A stretch of DNA of 64,000 bases from Mesorhizobium onobrychidis (GCF_024707545.1 NZ_CP062229.1:1607501-1671500), one strand, 5' to 3'. Positions 51,964-62,675 are shown, counted from the stretch's first letter. Numbers and translations are program-made. The notes: a model not told the origin generated them from the letters alone.

Positions 51964-52717
51964 ATGGCCGAGCCCAAGCCTATCTATGCGCCGATCCCTG
52001 CAAGGGCGATGGGTGACAAGACGCTGACCGGCGAGGATTTGCGGGTGCTTATGGCACTCGCAGCCCACGACCGGCTCGGGGCGAATGGGATAGGTTGTTA
52101 CGCCAGCCATCCCCGTCTTGCCGCTCTCGTCGGTTGCCACATCAAGAGCCTGTCGCGATCTCTCAGCACGCTCGCCCGCAAGCAGTACATCACAGCCGGC
52201 CCGCACCCACTCAATGGCAGGCTAAGGGTGTATCGCGTGATCTATTCCGAGTTCGACGGCCTCTATCTCAAGGCTGGAATAGTTAGCAGCCCCCGTTACC
52301 AATTCAGCATCAATAGGTAGCAATCCTGTTGCCGAAAATGGCCCGATAGGTAACAAGGTTTTTGAGAAAGCTGTTGATTATCAAGAGGATGCTGATGTAA
52401 ATATATTAGGTGAAACCTATAATACATCCCGTGAAACGGTTTCAATACATCCCGTAGAAACGGCGTCATCGACGGAAGCGCCCTGGAAAAAGGGCAAGGA
52501 GCGGGTGAACCCGACAAGCGTCGGCGCCCTTCTGGCAATGGTCGAGCGCTCGTTCAAGGCCGGCGCACAGATCACCAATCTTCGAAAATGGCATGAATGG
52601 CTGGATGGGCTGGTAGGAGCCGAAGCCACGCTGGACAACAACGACTCCAATTATGGACGGGCTCAAAGGCTGTTCGAGGAGATTGGCAGTGTTCTCGATG
52701 TCGGTGGCGCATCATGA
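51964..52717 (+). pseudogene. winged-helix (replication-type) protein, frameshifted
   Basis: The first frame (to 52320) has a helix-turn-helix of replication-initiator style: LTGEDLRVLMALAAHDRLG and RLAALVGCHIKSLSRSLSTL. A frameshift near 52290 interrupts it. The second frame gives KVFEKAVDYQEDADVN, NPTSVGALLAMVERSFKAGA and a stop at 52717. The intact protein would be about 250 residues. Divergent from the integrase. Confidence 0.55.
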
Positions 52718-52926
52718 CCGCCGCCGGAACCATCATTGCTGGCGGGATCGATCTGCACCAAGCGGTATGCCGCCTCGACCAGACACCGTCGCGCGCGTAT
52801 CCTGCTGCAAAGCGCGGTATTCTCGGCCAGCATTTCCTCTGTGCGCTCAAGCGCGAGCTTGGTCCGGTTGATGCGCTCCCTGGCATCCGCCATCGCGCGT
52901 CCGTGGGGTTCCATGGTGTTCATCAT
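52663..52926 (-). CDS. small hypothetical protein
   Basis: An 87-residue protein with a helical core (ADARERINRTKLALERTEEM, CLVEAAYRLVQID). It overlaps the end of the preceding gene on the other strand. Similar small proteins occur in rhizobial islands. The start may be at 52893. Confidence 0.45.
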   Translation of the reverse strand: MMNTMEPHGRAMADARERINRTKLALERTEEMLAENTALCSRIRARRCLVEAAYRLVQIDPASNDGSGGGHDAPPTSRTLPISSNSL

Positions 52927-53379
52927 AATTTACTAACTCATGGCGGACCGGATCGTTCCCGCCTACCAGAGCCGTCATTGGCGGCGGCAGAATGCGCCTG
53001 GCCTTCAGCGCGCTCTCACGCGGCGCGCGCAGGCCGGCCCGGGGCCGCGCATATAGTGGAGCTCTGGCCGGTAGCGGGGTGCAACGAATTCGCGAAAGGC
53101 TGATGCCAACCGAGTGATCAAAGCCCACCGCTCCATGACACAATCTCTGCAAGACGCCGCTGCAGGAGGCGGTTCATTTCCGATTTTTGTCTGGGCTATC
53201 CACGACATCATTTGTCCCAACCTCACAGGCCGGTATCGATATGGAACAGCGTGTTTTTTGCGCCCGGCATGTCTGAAACTGTGGAAGCAAGAACCGTGCC
53301 ACGCTTGACTGCGCACGCTGGGCCGGTCAAAATGCGATTCTCAAGCGGAACTTTAGTAAATCCTAATGATTGTCTGTGA
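52927..53379. other. about 450 bases without a supported gene
   Basis: Several short open frames run through this stretch on both strands, but none has protein-like composition, a ribosome-binding site or a recognised motif. It ends in the structured RNA-like region that follows. Confidence 0.4.
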
Positions 53380-53470
53380 CCAGCGGGCACGACCTCCGCT
53401 GCCTGCTGTAGATCGGGCTGCAACCCGATCGGGGCCCGCGCTCTCCGCCAGAGGCGCGGGCTTTTTCTTT
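53380..53470 (+). ncRNA. candidate small RNA with rho-independent terminator
   Basis: Two stem-loops lie in series. GATCGGG with its complement around CTGCAA (53411-53430) is followed by GCCCGCGC paired with GCGCGGGC (53434-53461) and the tail TTTTTCTTT. A pyrimidine-rich CACGACCTCC segment precedes them, of the kind that base-pairs with ribosome-binding sites. No gene upstream on this strand needs the terminator. The 5' end is a guess. Confidence 0.5.
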
Positions 53471-53581
53471 CGAGCGCGGGTGGCTTTTAGTGTAAATCCT
53501 TAACCAGTAAGAAGACCGTTCCTTGACCGAACGGTTGCAACCAAGGATCATCTTTTAGTTAGCTAACTCAAGGGGGTCCCG

Positions 53582-54289
53582 ATGCTTACTCGCCGTATTT
53601 TCTGCGGTTGTCTGCCGCTTGCTGCAGCAACCCTTGCTGCCGCCCAGGCACACGCTCAGTCGTCAGAATGTGTTGTTTACAACCGTGAGCGCCAGCAAGG
53701 CGTCAGTCCAGATGCCGCAATTGACCTTCTGAAGGCGGGTAATGAACGGTTCGTCGCGAACAAGATGATCAATTGCGATCTCTTGGCTCAGGTGAAGGCC
53801 ACATCGACCGGGCAAGCGCCCTTTGCGGCAATTGTCGGCTGCATGGATGCGCGTGTGCCGCCGGAGCTCGTATTCGATCAGCGCATCGGTGACATTTTCT
53901 GCGCCCGCATCGCCGGGAATTTCGTCAATACCGACATTATCGGCAGCCTCGAATTCGCGACGAAAGTAGCCGGCTCGCGCGCTATAGTTGTGCTGGGGCA
54001 TTCCGAATGCGGCGCCATCAAGGGAGCCGTCGATAACGTTCAACTCGGAAATCTCACTGCCACCCTGGCCAATATCCGGCCTGCGGTGGACGGGGCCACG
54101 AGCGACGGTGAGCGCAGTTCCAAAAATGCGCAGTTCGTTCAGGCAGTGGCGAAAATGAATGCGCAGCTCGCGGCCGAGATGCTCACTTCAAAGAGCCCGA
54201 TTATGAAGGAGCTTGTTGATTCCGGGGAACTGCGCATCGTCTGGGCGATGCACGACGTGGCGACGGGGCATGTCGCCTTTTCCGTTTAA
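53582..54289 (+). CDS. periplasmic beta-carbonic anhydrase
   Basis: A 235-residue protein. A signal peptide (MLTRRIFCGCLPLAAATLAA, cleaved near AHA-QS) directs it to the periplasm. The zinc ligands are Cys87, Asp89/Arg91 (GCMDARVP), His140 and Cys143 (LGHSECGAIKG). It interconverts CO2 and bicarbonate. Ribosome-binding site AAGGGGG precedes ATG. It is island cargo and stands alone. Complete length for the family. Confidence 0.9.
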   Translation: MLTRRIFCGCLPLAAATLAAAQAHAQSSECVVYNRERQQGVSPDAAIDLLKAGNERFVANKMINCDLLAQVKATSTGQAPFAAIVGCMDARVPPELVFDQRIGDIFCARIAGNFVNTDIIGSLEFATKVAGSRAIVVLGHSECGAIKGAVDNVQLGNLTATLANIRPAVDGATSDGERSSKNAQFVQAVAKMNAQLAAEMLTSKSPIMKELVDSGELRIVWAMHDVATGHVAFSV

Positions 54290-54482
54290 GCATGGCTTAT
54301 CCGGGCGGGTGGTGCGTCGCACTGACGCCCGGACGCCAGCGACCACATCTTGGGAAGATGGCCGGCGCCACTGTGGGGGGCGTTGGGGTAGATTGCCTGT
54401 AGGGCGCCGGCCGGGCGGATTGGGGTCCGCCGTTGGAAAGTACAGATTACGGCGATTCAAGCAACTTCCGTGATCGCGGAAC

Positions 54483-54761
54483 CTACGCGCTGCCGTCTGT
54501 TTCGCTCTCTTCATCGATTTCGCGCACAGGCAGATAAGCGTTTGTTTCGAGCCATTCGCGCAGCACGATCTGAATGAGGTCCGACCGGCCAATGTTCATT
54601 TCAGCCGCGATGGAGTTGAGAGCGTCCTCCGTTGCGGGCTCCAGCGGCACGCCGTCAGTTCGCACGGGGCGGGCGGTTTGCTCCAGTCGGGAATTCCGAT
54701 TTGGAGGCCGCCATTGCACAGCTGCCCTGCGACATGCGAGTTTGTCAACCAAATGGCTCAT
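54483..54761 (-). CDS. ribbon-helix-helix-like protein
   Basis: A 92-residue protein. The C-terminal half (PLEPATEDALNSIAAEMNIG, RSDLIQIVLREWLETNAYLP) shows the RHH/CopG pattern seen in small plasmid and island regulators. It is divergent from a secreted-protein gene. The start at 54761 is uncertain. Confidence 0.5.
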   Translation of the reverse strand: MSHLVDKLACRRAAVQWRPPNRNSRLEQTARPVRTDGVPLEPATEDALNSIAAEMNIGRSDLIQIVLREWLETNAYLPVREIDEESETDGSA

Positions 54762-54776
54762 CATGGGAGTCTCGTC

Positions 54777-55070
54777 ATGTCCATTCGCCGGATTGCGTTG
54801 ACCTCGGCAGCGGTCACGCTTGCCTTCACAACCCTCGCCCAGGCCAGGCCGGACACCCGCGCCATGACCTGCCAACAGACGCAGGCGCTAATCCAGAGCC
54901 ATGGCTCGGCGGTGCTGACCACCGGCCCGAACACCTATGCCCTCTACGTCCGCCAGTACAGCAATGCGTGCGACTGGTCGTTAATCCCAGCGGTAGGGTT
55001 TGTGCCGACGCGCGATGGCCAGTGCTTGGTTCATCGATGCAGAGAGCCGCTCTACACTCCTCCCGGCTGA
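54777..55070 (+). CDS. small secreted protein
   Basis: A 97-residue protein with an N-terminal signal peptide (MSIRRIALTSAAVTLAFTTL, then AQA). The mature part has four cysteines (TCQQTQ, SNACDWS, GQCLVHRC), which could form two disulfides. This type is common in rhizobia and its function is unknown. Confidence 0.65.
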   Translation: MSIRRIALTSAAVTLAFTTLAQARPDTRAMTCQQTQALIQSHGSAVLTTGPNTYALYVRQYSNACDWSLIPAVGFVPTRDGQCLVHRCREPLYTPPG

Positions 55071-55085
55071 CGGTGACGAGCATAG

Positions 55086-55250
55086 CTATTCTGCTGCGCC
55101 TTTCGGCAGGTAGCCCTTTTCCCGCAGATACGTGGTCAGGATCTTCTCGACCATCGATGACACAGACCGCATGTCATCCTTCGCCGCTTCCTCCAGAGCA
55201 TTTTTCAACCCCTGTTCGATGCGGAACGAAATCGGAGCCGTCCTGACCAT
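55086..55250 (-). CDS. small ribbon-helix-helix protein
   Basis: A 54-residue protein: MVRTAPISFRIEQGLKNALE, EAAKDDMRSVSSMVEKILTT, YLREKGYLPKGAAE. The first strand and two helices are the RHH fold of Arc/MetJ-type repressors. Its C-terminus resembles the RHH protein at 54483 (YLP). Short, but strongly coding-like. Confidence 0.6.
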   Translation of the reverse strand: MVRTAPISFRIEQGLKNALEEAAKDDMRSVSSMVEKILTTYLREKGYLPKGAAE

Positions 55251-55665
55251 GGTGTGCGATCCTCATACAGTAGTTGACGATTGATGACATTGTATGAGAT
55301 TGTGAGAGGGTAAGCAAACTAAACCACGGGAGAAACCAAATGCCGAACACCACTGTTCGGGCAGCCGCCGAAGGCATGCCCGAGAATCAACCGCCGCCGC
55401 GATGCGGGCCTCGATCGCCGACATTCGGTCCGGCATTTTGCCGAGTTCGCGCCATAGCGGCATATCGGCCAGCCATTTTCGTACGTCCTCGATTGCGCCC
55501 ATTTGCCGTCCCCCCATGTCGCGTCCATGTCGCGTGGACCTGCCGATAGTGGCAGGAAACCCTTGGAAATCAACGGTAGCAGTTTGCAACATGATGCGAC
55601 ATGGAAAAGGCGTAAGTCGCCAAGTTGGCGACAGCATAAAGCGTTGTTTTTATTGAGGAAAGGAG
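55251..55665. other. 415 bases between island cargo and tRNA-Phe
   Basis: A minus-strand frame from 55502 begins MGAIEDVRKWLADMPLWREL and KMPDRMSAIEARIAA, which looks coding, then loses protein character. It may be a truncated small gene. No promoter or repeat other than the adjacent tRNA end is evident. Confidence 0.4.
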
Positions 55666-55741
<76 letters not shown>

Positions 55742-55938
55742 CTGTTCCGGCACGCGGGCAGTTCTGCACGCCGGATTTCTTGAAAGCGCCGCAGGCGCCC
55801 CTTGAAAGCGCGTGGGTTATAGCACGGGAATCCGACCTGTCCAGCGCTTAAGCGTTGATTTCAGGCGGGAAACGAACAGTTGTCTGACAGGCTGATTTAT
55901 GGGGCGCGGTCGAGGCCCGCAGGCTGCTCTGAACAGCC

Positions 55939-56136
55939 TCATTTGGGAGGATCGTTGTCCGTTTCGTCCTCGTCGTCGCGGGCCGGAATGACGTAGGCGC
56001 CCTTGAGCCAGCGGTTGAGGTCGATGTCCTTGCAGCGCACGGAGCAGAACGGGTAGGTCTCGCGCGCCGACGGCTTGCCGCATTCGGGGCAGGGCCGCTT
56101 GGGGCGCAGCGGCGTGACCTTGTCGTCCGAGCTCAT
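55939..56136 (-). CDS. yacG: YacG zinc-binding gyrase inhibitor
   Basis: A 65-residue protein with the YacG zinc motif [20 protein letters not shown] followed by [11 protein letters not shown]. The family binds DNA gyrase and blocks DNA binding. An acidic tail ([12 protein letters not shown]) is typical of rhizobial forms. The start at 56136 avoids overlap with maf. Last gene of the core minus-strand block. Confidence 0.9.
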   Translation of the reverse strand: MSSDDKVTPLRPKRPCPECGKPSARETYPFCSVRCKDIDLNRWLKGAYVIPARDDEDETDNDPPK

Positions 56137-56149
56137 GGCCGCCCCGAGC

Positions 56150-56776
56150 TCATGGCCGAGCTGACTGCCGGTTGGCATGCACCTTGAAACCCTCGCCGGT
56201 CAGCAGCGCCACCGTCTCATAGAGCGGCAGGCCGACGATGTTGGTGTAGGAGCCGACAAGCTTGACGACAAAAGCGCCGGCCAGCCCCTGGACGGCATAG
56301 CCGCCGGCCTTGCCGCGCCATTCTCCCGACGCGACATAGGCATCGATTTCGGCGCGCGGCAGCCGCTTGAAACGCACCCTGGTCTCGACCAGCCGCTGGC
56401 GCAGCTTGCCGCCCGGCGTGATAAGGCAGATGCCGGAATAGACCCGGTGCGAACGACCTGACAGCAGGCCGAGGCAATTGGCGACGTCGTCGAACGTTTC
56501 GGCCTTGGGCAGGACGCGCCGGCCGACGGCGACCACCGTGTCGGCGGCCAGTACGAAGCTGGGCACATAGTCGTCTTCCGCCTGCAGCGAGGCCAGCGCC
56601 TTCTCGGCCTTTTCCTTCGACAGGCGCTTGGCCAGCGAGCGCGGATGCTCGGCGCGCAGCGGCGTCTCGTCGACACCGGTCGGCAGCACGCGGTCCGGTT
56701 CGATGCCGGCCTGCTGCAACAGTTCGATCCGGCGCGGCGAACCCGAGGCAAGCACGAGCTTCTGCAAAATGCTCAT
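56150..56776 (-). CDS. maf: Maf nucleotide pyrophosphatase
   Basis: A 208-residue Maf protein: [19 protein letters not shown] (7-25), the GVDET segment, and [15 protein letters not shown]. Maf enzymes hydrolyse non-canonical or canonical dTTP/UTP-type nucleotides. It lies 27 bases after infA in the conserved order infA-maf-yacG. Full length. Confidence 0.93.
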   Translation of the reverse strand: MSILQKLVLASGSPRRIELLQQAGIEPDRVLPTGVDETPLRAEHPRSLAKRLSKEKAEKALASLQAEDDYVPSFVLAADTVVAVGRRVLPKAETFDDVANCLGLLSGRSHRVYSGICLITPGGKLRQRLVETRVRFKRLPRAEIDAYVASGEWRGKAGGYAVQGLAGAFVVKLVGSYTNIVGLPLYETVALLTGEGFKVHANRQSARP

Positions 56777-56803
56777 CGCGATCCCGGCCGAACTCTGACG
56801 ATC

Positions 56804-57022
56804 TTACTTGAAACGGTAGGTGATGCGGCCCTTGGTCAGGTCGTAGGGTGTCATCTCGACCAGGACCTTGTCGCCGGTCAGCACGCGGATGCGGTTCTTG
56901 CGCATGCGGCCGGCCGTGTGGGCGATGATTTCGTGTTCGTTTTCAAGCTTCACCCTGAACATCGCGTTGGGCAACAATTCCGTGACGACACCCGGAAACT
57001 CGAGGACTTCTTCCTTCGGCAT
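56804..57022 (-). CDS. infA: translation initiation factor IF-1
   Basis: A 72-residue S1-fold protein starting [20 protein letters not shown], with [19 protein letters not shown] and [17 protein letters not shown]. It is near-identical to alphaproteobacterial IF-1. The start at 57022 gives the standard length. Confidence 0.97.
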
Positions 57023-57115
57023 TCGATACCTTTGCTTGGACGGGGATTCCCGGCGCCCCCGGCCGGAATTTGCGCGGAACCTATATGATAATCGTGCGCT
57101 TGTGAACATGCTTAA

Positions 57116-57580
57116 TCAGCGCGGTTTTTTGCCTTCCGGCGCCACAAAACGGCGGCCGATCCGCGCCTTCAGCCGCTCGCGCACCTCGCGGTAGGCGGCC
57201 ATGATCTGCTCACGCGTGCCGCCGACGTCTGTCGGGTCCGGCATCGGCCAATATTCGACGTCGACGGCAAGCGAGCGGGTAAGCTCGAGCGCGGTGTGAT
57301 GGGCTTCCGGTGACAGCGTGACGATCAGGTCGAAATAGTCGTCCTCGAGATCGTCCAGTGTCCTCGGGTGCCGCTCACCCAGCGAAAGTCCGTCCTCGGC
57401 CAGCACGGCGTCGACGAACGGGTCGCGTTCGCCGCCGCGCACCCCGGCCGACGCCACGAAAGTGGTGGCCGGAAGCAGCTGGCGCGCCAGCAGTTCGGCC
57501 ATCGGCGAGCGCACGGCGTTCATGCCGCAGACAAACAGGATCGAGCGGGGCAGGATCGAGCGGGGCAGAGGGGCTGGCAG
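57116..57580 (-). CDS. low-molecular-weight phosphatase family protein
   Basis: The phosphatase loop FVCGMNAVRSP (CX5R) is intact only if translation starts upstream of the first ATG (57523), which would otherwise remove the catalytic Cys. No in-frame ATG, GTG or TTG lies upstream; CTG at 57580, next to the UPF0262 stop, is the best candidate and gives 154 residues. A 15-bp in-frame duplication (57538-57567) repeats PRSIL. Domain: LMW-PTP/arsenate-reductase-like. The conserved neighbour order supports a real gene. Confidence 0.8.
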   Translation of the reverse strand: MPAPLPRSILPRSILFVCGMNAVRSPMAELLARQLLPATTFVASAGVRGGERDPFVDAVLAEDGLSLGERHPRTLDDLEDDYFDLIVTLSPEAHHTALELTRSLAVDVEYWPMPDPTDVGGTREQIMAAYREVRERLKARIGRRFVAPEGKKPR

Positions 57581-57581
57581 G

Positions 57582-58067
57582 TCAGCCTCGCCAGTGTAGC
57601 ACGCAGACCAGCGTGAACAGCCGGCGCGCCGTGTCGAAATCGATGTCGATCTTGCCGGCCAGCCGGTCCATCAATGTCTGCGAGCCTTCATTGTGCAAGC
57701 CGCGCCGGCCCATATCGATCGCCTCGATCTGGCTGGGCGTCGAGGTGCGGATGGCGTCGTAATAGCTTTCGCAGATCATGTAGTAGTCCTTGACGATGCG
57801 CCTGAGCGGCGTCAGCGACAGGATGTGGGTGACCACGGCAGCGCCGTCCTCACGCGTCACCGCGAAGACCAGGCGGGATTCGGCCAGCGACAGTTTTAGC
57901 CGGTAGGGTCCGGCGCCGTCGTCATTGACCGGCTGGAAGCTGTTTTCCTCGATCAGGTCGAAGATCGCCACCGCCCGCTCATGCTCGACATCGGGCGTCG
58001 AACGGCCGATCGATTCGTCGAGTTCGACATCGATCAGCCTGGCATGGGTTCGATCGTAGTCCGACAT
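57582..58067 (-). CDS. UPF0262 family protein
   Basis: A 161-residue protein with [40 protein letters not shown] and [16 protein letters not shown], diagnostic of UPF0262, a family confined to alphaproteobacteria. Function unknown. It lies 6 bases after hisD and overlaps the phosphatase start. Confidence 0.93.
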   Translation of the reverse strand: MSDYDRTHARLIDVELDESIGRSTPDVEHERAVAIFDLIEENSFQPVNDDGAGPYRLKLSLAESRLVFAVTREDGAAVVTHILSLTPLRRIVKDYYMICESYYDAIRTSTPSQIEAIDMGRRGLHNEGSQTLMDRLAGKIDIDFDTARRLFTLVCVLHWRG

Positions 58068-58073
58068 GTCAGT

Positions 58074-59366
58074 CTACATGTTCAGCCGTATGGCGACGGA
58101 GCGTCCATGCGCGTCGAGGCCTTCCGCCTTGGCCAGCGCAATCGCCGCCGGCGCCAGCGCCCGCAGCTGCTCCGGCCCGAGCTTCAGGATCGAGGTGCGC
58201 TTGACGAAATCCAGCACCGAAAGTCCGGACGAGAAGCGCGCCGAGCGCGCCGTCGGCAGCACGTGGTTGGAGCCGCCGACATAGTCGCCGATGGCTTCCG
58301 GCGTGTGGCGGCCGAGAAAGACGGCCCCGGCATTGCGCATCCGCGCCAGGAAGGCTTCCGGCTCGTCGATGGCAAGCTCGACATGTTCGGCCGCGATGCG
58401 GTCGACCAGCGGCAGTGCCGCCTCGATTCGAGGAACCAGGATGACGGCGCCGAAATCGCGCCAGCTCGCCGCCGCCGTCCCGGCGCGCGACAGGTTTTTC
58501 AGCTGGCGCTCGATCGCCTGCTCCACCGCCGCGCCGAAGGCGGGATCGTCGGTGATCAGGATCGACTGCGCCGACACGTCATGCTCGGCCTGGGCGAGCA
58601 GGTCGGCGGCGATCCAGTCCGGATCGTTGCTGCCGTCGGCCACGACAAGCACTTCCGAAGGCCCGGCGATCATGTCGATGCCGACCGTGCCGAACACCTG
58701 GCGCTTGGCCGCGGCGACATAGGCATTGCCGGGGCCGACGATCTTGGCGACCGGCTTTATCGTCTCGGTGCCATAGGCAAGGGCTGCGATCGCCTGCGCG
58801 CCGCCGACGCGGTAGATCTCGGATATGCCGGTCAGGTCCGCCGCCACCAGCACCAGCGGATTGATGATGCCGCCGGGCGCCGGCACCGCCATGACAATGC
58901 GCTCGACGCCGGCGACCTTGGCCGGCACGGCGCTCATCAGCACCGAGCTTGGATAGCTCGCCGTGCCGCCCGGCACATAGAGCCCGACCGCCTCGATCGC
59001 CGTCCAGCGTGAGCCGAGCTCGACGCCGGCAGCGTCCGTATAGCGGTCGTCGTTCGGCCGCTGCCGCTCGTGATGGGCACGGATGCGGTCACGGGCGAAT
59101 TTGAGCGCCTCGATCGTCTGCGGGTCGGCCGCATCGTAGGCCTTGGCGATGTCGTCTTGCGATACGGCCATGCCGAGGCTTTTCAGATCGGCCTGTTCGA
59201 ATTTCTGCGTATAGTCGATGAGCGCCGCGTCGCCCTCGGCGCGCACCCGCGCGATGATTGCGCGGACCACGGCGTCGACGTCGGCGGACACTTCCCGCTT
59301 GGTCAAAAGGAACGCGGCAAAACGCTGCTCGAAATCGGCATCGGACAGACGAAGCGTAATGGCCAT
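58074..59366 (-). CDS. hisD: histidinol dehydrogenase
   Basis: A 430-residue enzyme catalysing the last two oxidations of histidine synthesis with zinc and NAD. It shows VGLYVPGGTASYPSSVLMS, GPGNAYVAAAKRQVFG, AGPSEVLVVAD and HVLPTARSARFSSGLSV. Start at 59366 (MAITLRLSDADFEQRF). Full length, core gene. Confidence 0.96.
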   Translation of the reverse strand: MAITLRLSDADFEQRFAAFLLTKREVSADVDAVVRAIIARVRAEGDAALIDYTQKFEQADLKSLGMAVSQDDIAKAYDAADPQTIEALKFARDRIRAHHERQRPNDDRYTDAAGVELGSRWTAIEAVGLYVPGGTASYPSSVLMSAVPAKVAGVERIVMAVPAPGGIINPLVLVAADLTGISEIYRVGGAQAIAALAYGTETIKPVAKIVGPGNAYVAAAKRQVFGTVGIDMIAGPSEVLVVADGSNDPDWIAADLLAQAEHDVSAQSILITDDPAFGAAVEQAIERQLKNLSRAGTAAASWRDFGAVILVPRIEAALPLVDRIAAEHVELAIDEPEAFLARMRNAGAVFLGRHTPEAIGDYVGGSNHVLPTARSARFSSGLSVLDFVKRTSILKLGPEQLRALAPAAIALAKAEGLDAHGRSVAIRLNM

Positions 59367-59376
59367 CTTGTGCTGC

Positions 59377-59811
59377 TCAGGCTCTGTGGAAGGGGCGCGA
59401 CGTCGCTTCCCAGGCGCCGCCAACGTCAGCCAGCCGCGCCTCGATGCACTCGACATCGAGCATGATCGCGCCGCCGCCTGAAAAGATCAGCTCGACAATG
59501 CCGGCCGGCTTGTCGAGCGCGATGAAGCTGATCGCCAGCAGCGACAGCACCTCATCAGGCTTATCGCGGGCAATGCCGCTGGTCTTGGCACCCAGAACCC
59601 GGTCGAAATGCAGCACGCTTTGCCGCCGCTCATTGTGCTGGCGGAACAGGCCCGATTTCGCCTCCCAGACGAAGCGGCTCATGGTCATCACGAAGCGCTT
59701 GGCCGCCGGCATGTATTCGAGGTCGCCGACCTTCAGCACGGCGTCCTGGACATGGGCCGAGACGATGCTCAGATCCTGATCGTCGAGCGCGACAAGCTTG
59801 AGAAGGTTCAT
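59377..59811 (-). CDS. DUF2948 family protein
   Basis: A 144-residue protein: LVALDDQDLSIVSAHVQDAV, VMTMSRFVWEAKSG and GGGAIMLDVECIEARLADVG. DUF2948 is conserved beside hisD and murA in rhizobia. Function unknown. It lies 10 bases upstream of hisD, probably in one operon. Confidence 0.92.
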   Translation of the reverse strand: MNLLKLVALDDQDLSIVSAHVQDAVLKVGDLEYMPAAKRFVMTMSRFVWEAKSGLFRQHNERRQSVLHFDRVLGAKTSGIARDKPDEVLSLLAISFIALDKPAGIVELIFSGGGAIMLDVECIEARLADVGGAWEATSRPFHRA

Positions 59812-59917
59812 GCGGATTTCGCACCTGCGAAGGTTTACAATCGGCTTTCTGTTAGGCGGTCTTGGCGATCCGTGCAACCGCGCCACGGATTCTGACCAGG
59901 GCAATCGCATCAGGTTT

Positions 59918-60098
59918 GCGCTGCCCCTCATCGCCCTGCCGGGCACTTTCTTCCCGTATAGTGACGGGGCGAAGAACGCCTTCGCAAAGGGTTTCGCCAA
60001 TATCCAGCGTTGCAGAACGGGAGCCCACGTTAAGGCCAGCCCCTTCTCCCCGTCACTATACGGGGGGAAGATGCCGGCATGCAGATGAGGGGCAGCGC
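59918..60098. repeat. long inverted repeat (REP/RIME-like)
   Basis: Two arms of about 50 bases, 59918-59970 and 60040-60098, are near-perfect inverted copies. They share GCGCTGCCCCTCATC and CCCGTATAGTGACGGGG. They lie between DUF2948 and murA. This is the form of dispersed intergenic palindromes common in rhizobia. It could form a large hairpin in the transcript. Confidence 0.8.
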
Positions 60099-60118
60099 CG
60101 ACCTCAGGCCCGCTGCCG

Positions 60119-61411
<1,293 letters not shown>

Positions 61412-61539
61412 TTAAAGAACGTCCCCTCGGCCGAAAGGCCAATTTTCAATCGGTTGAGTCTGTTGTGGCCGGTCTAGACCATTGGCCGGCTTGGTTCAAG
61501 AAACAGGATTCCGCGCCCGGACCAGCCTGTTGATATCCG

Positions 61540-61800
61540 TCAATCCTTTTGCGTTTCCCTTAAGGCGCCAAGCCCTTCCGGCCGCTGATCGGCGTCGCCA
61601 GTGCGCCGCGAGCGCGACTGCGCCTTGCGCTTTTGCAGATTGGCGCGCAATTGCTCGGCAAGCCGGGTCTTGCGGTCGGCCATTTTCGGTGAGCCGTCCT
61701 TTTTCGATGGACCGCCCTTGTCAGGTGGATCGGCCTTGTCAGGTGGATCGGCCTTGTCAGGTGGATCGGCCTTGTCAGGTGGAATTGTCTTGTCGTTCAT
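61540..61800 (-). CDS. small charged protein with PPDKAD tandem repeats
   Basis: An 86-residue protein. Residues 7-28 repeat the hexapeptide PPDKAD about 3.5 times, encoded by 18-bp DNA repeats at 61717-61785. The C-terminal part (MADRKTRLAEQLRANLQKRK) is basic and helical. I know no function. The repeat region is likely to vary in copy number. Confidence 0.6.
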   Translation of the reverse strand: MNDKTIPPDKADPPDKADPPDKADPPDKGGPSKKDGSPKMADRKTRLAEQLRANLQKRKAQSRSRRTGDADQRPEGLGALRETQKD

Positions 61801-62029
61801 GGTTCCGTCCCGGCTGGCGACTAGAGCGATGTGCGTCCGCCTGGGCGCCCATCGTGCTTTCCGAAAATCGATTCCGATTTGCGGGCCGATGCGGCCAGCC
61901 GCTATTCAGGGATAGCCAACATTGTGGCGCTGCCATGTCCGCAAAACCCGTCGGAGCGGGCTTTCGCAGATGGCTTGCGCTTGGCCTTGCGCTTGCCGGT
62001 TCGATATGGCAGAAGCCCCGCCATCGACG

Positions 62030-62104
<75 letters not shown>

Positions 62105-62141
62105 GTTTTCCCGAAGATTTTCAACAGTGTGCTTCGCCTGG

Positions 62142-62441
62142 TCATTTCTTCTTGCCGGCGCCAGCGGGCGAACGAAGGCGCAACATGGCACCAGTATCCA
62201 TGGATTTTCCGCGGACTTTGTTCCCTTTGCGTTTACGAGTCGGGAACAAATCAGCCTTCCTGCTTTCCTCCGAAACGATGACATGCGCGTAGCGAGCTAC
62301 TGACTTTTCGTCCTTCCACCGGCCCGTGCCAGCGAGCCCGCGCAAACCATGCCAACGTATCGACGCATTCACGTCGCCCAGGTGTGGCAAAAGGTGTGGA
62401 AGGTCACGAGATGCGTTCAGTTCCTGCGAACCTCGCCACAA
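62142..62441 (-). pseudogene. tyrosine integrase C-terminal remnant
   Basis: A 99-residue frame includes WHGLRGLAGTGRWKDEKSVA and RYAHVIVSEESRKADLFPTR, the catalytic tail of a phage integrase with its Tyr. The N-terminal three quarters are absent and the preceding part is garbled. It sits just beyond tRNA-Thr. Confidence 0.65.
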
Positions 62442-62501
62442 ATCTGGCGGCAGCCTGCCAATGCTGGGTCAATCCTAAGCGGGATCCTGCTACAATCCCC
62501 T

Positions 62502-62675
62502 ATGGCCGCTCGAATAGTGGTTATCCTGGCGCTTCTTTCCGCCTTCGCCTACGGATTCGCAAAACTCGTGGAACGTTATGGCGACGCTGGCGACGAGCCC
62601 TCTCCGTGTGAACAATGGCCACATCCTGATTGTCCAGTCCCAAACGCGCCTCCTCCGGAAGAACCTAAGCCTTGA
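62502..62675 (+). CDS. small membrane-anchored protein
   Basis: A 57-residue protein: MAARIVVILALLSAFAYGFA is one membrane helix or signal anchor, followed by a proline- and acid-rich tail with two Cys (PSPCEQWPHPDCPVPNAPPP). Unknown function. Confidence 0.5.
   Translation: MAARIVVILALLSAFAYGFAKLVERYGDAGDEPSPCEQWPHPDCPVPNAPPPEEPKP

Noticed and set aside
57981..59012. A 343-codon open frame opposite hisD
   Set aside because: Arg/Asp/Gly-rich shadow of hisD on the opposite strand.
61717..61785. CRISPR array
   Set aside because: The repeats are contiguous 18-bp units in a coding frame with no spacers. No CRISPR-like array was seen anywhere in the window.
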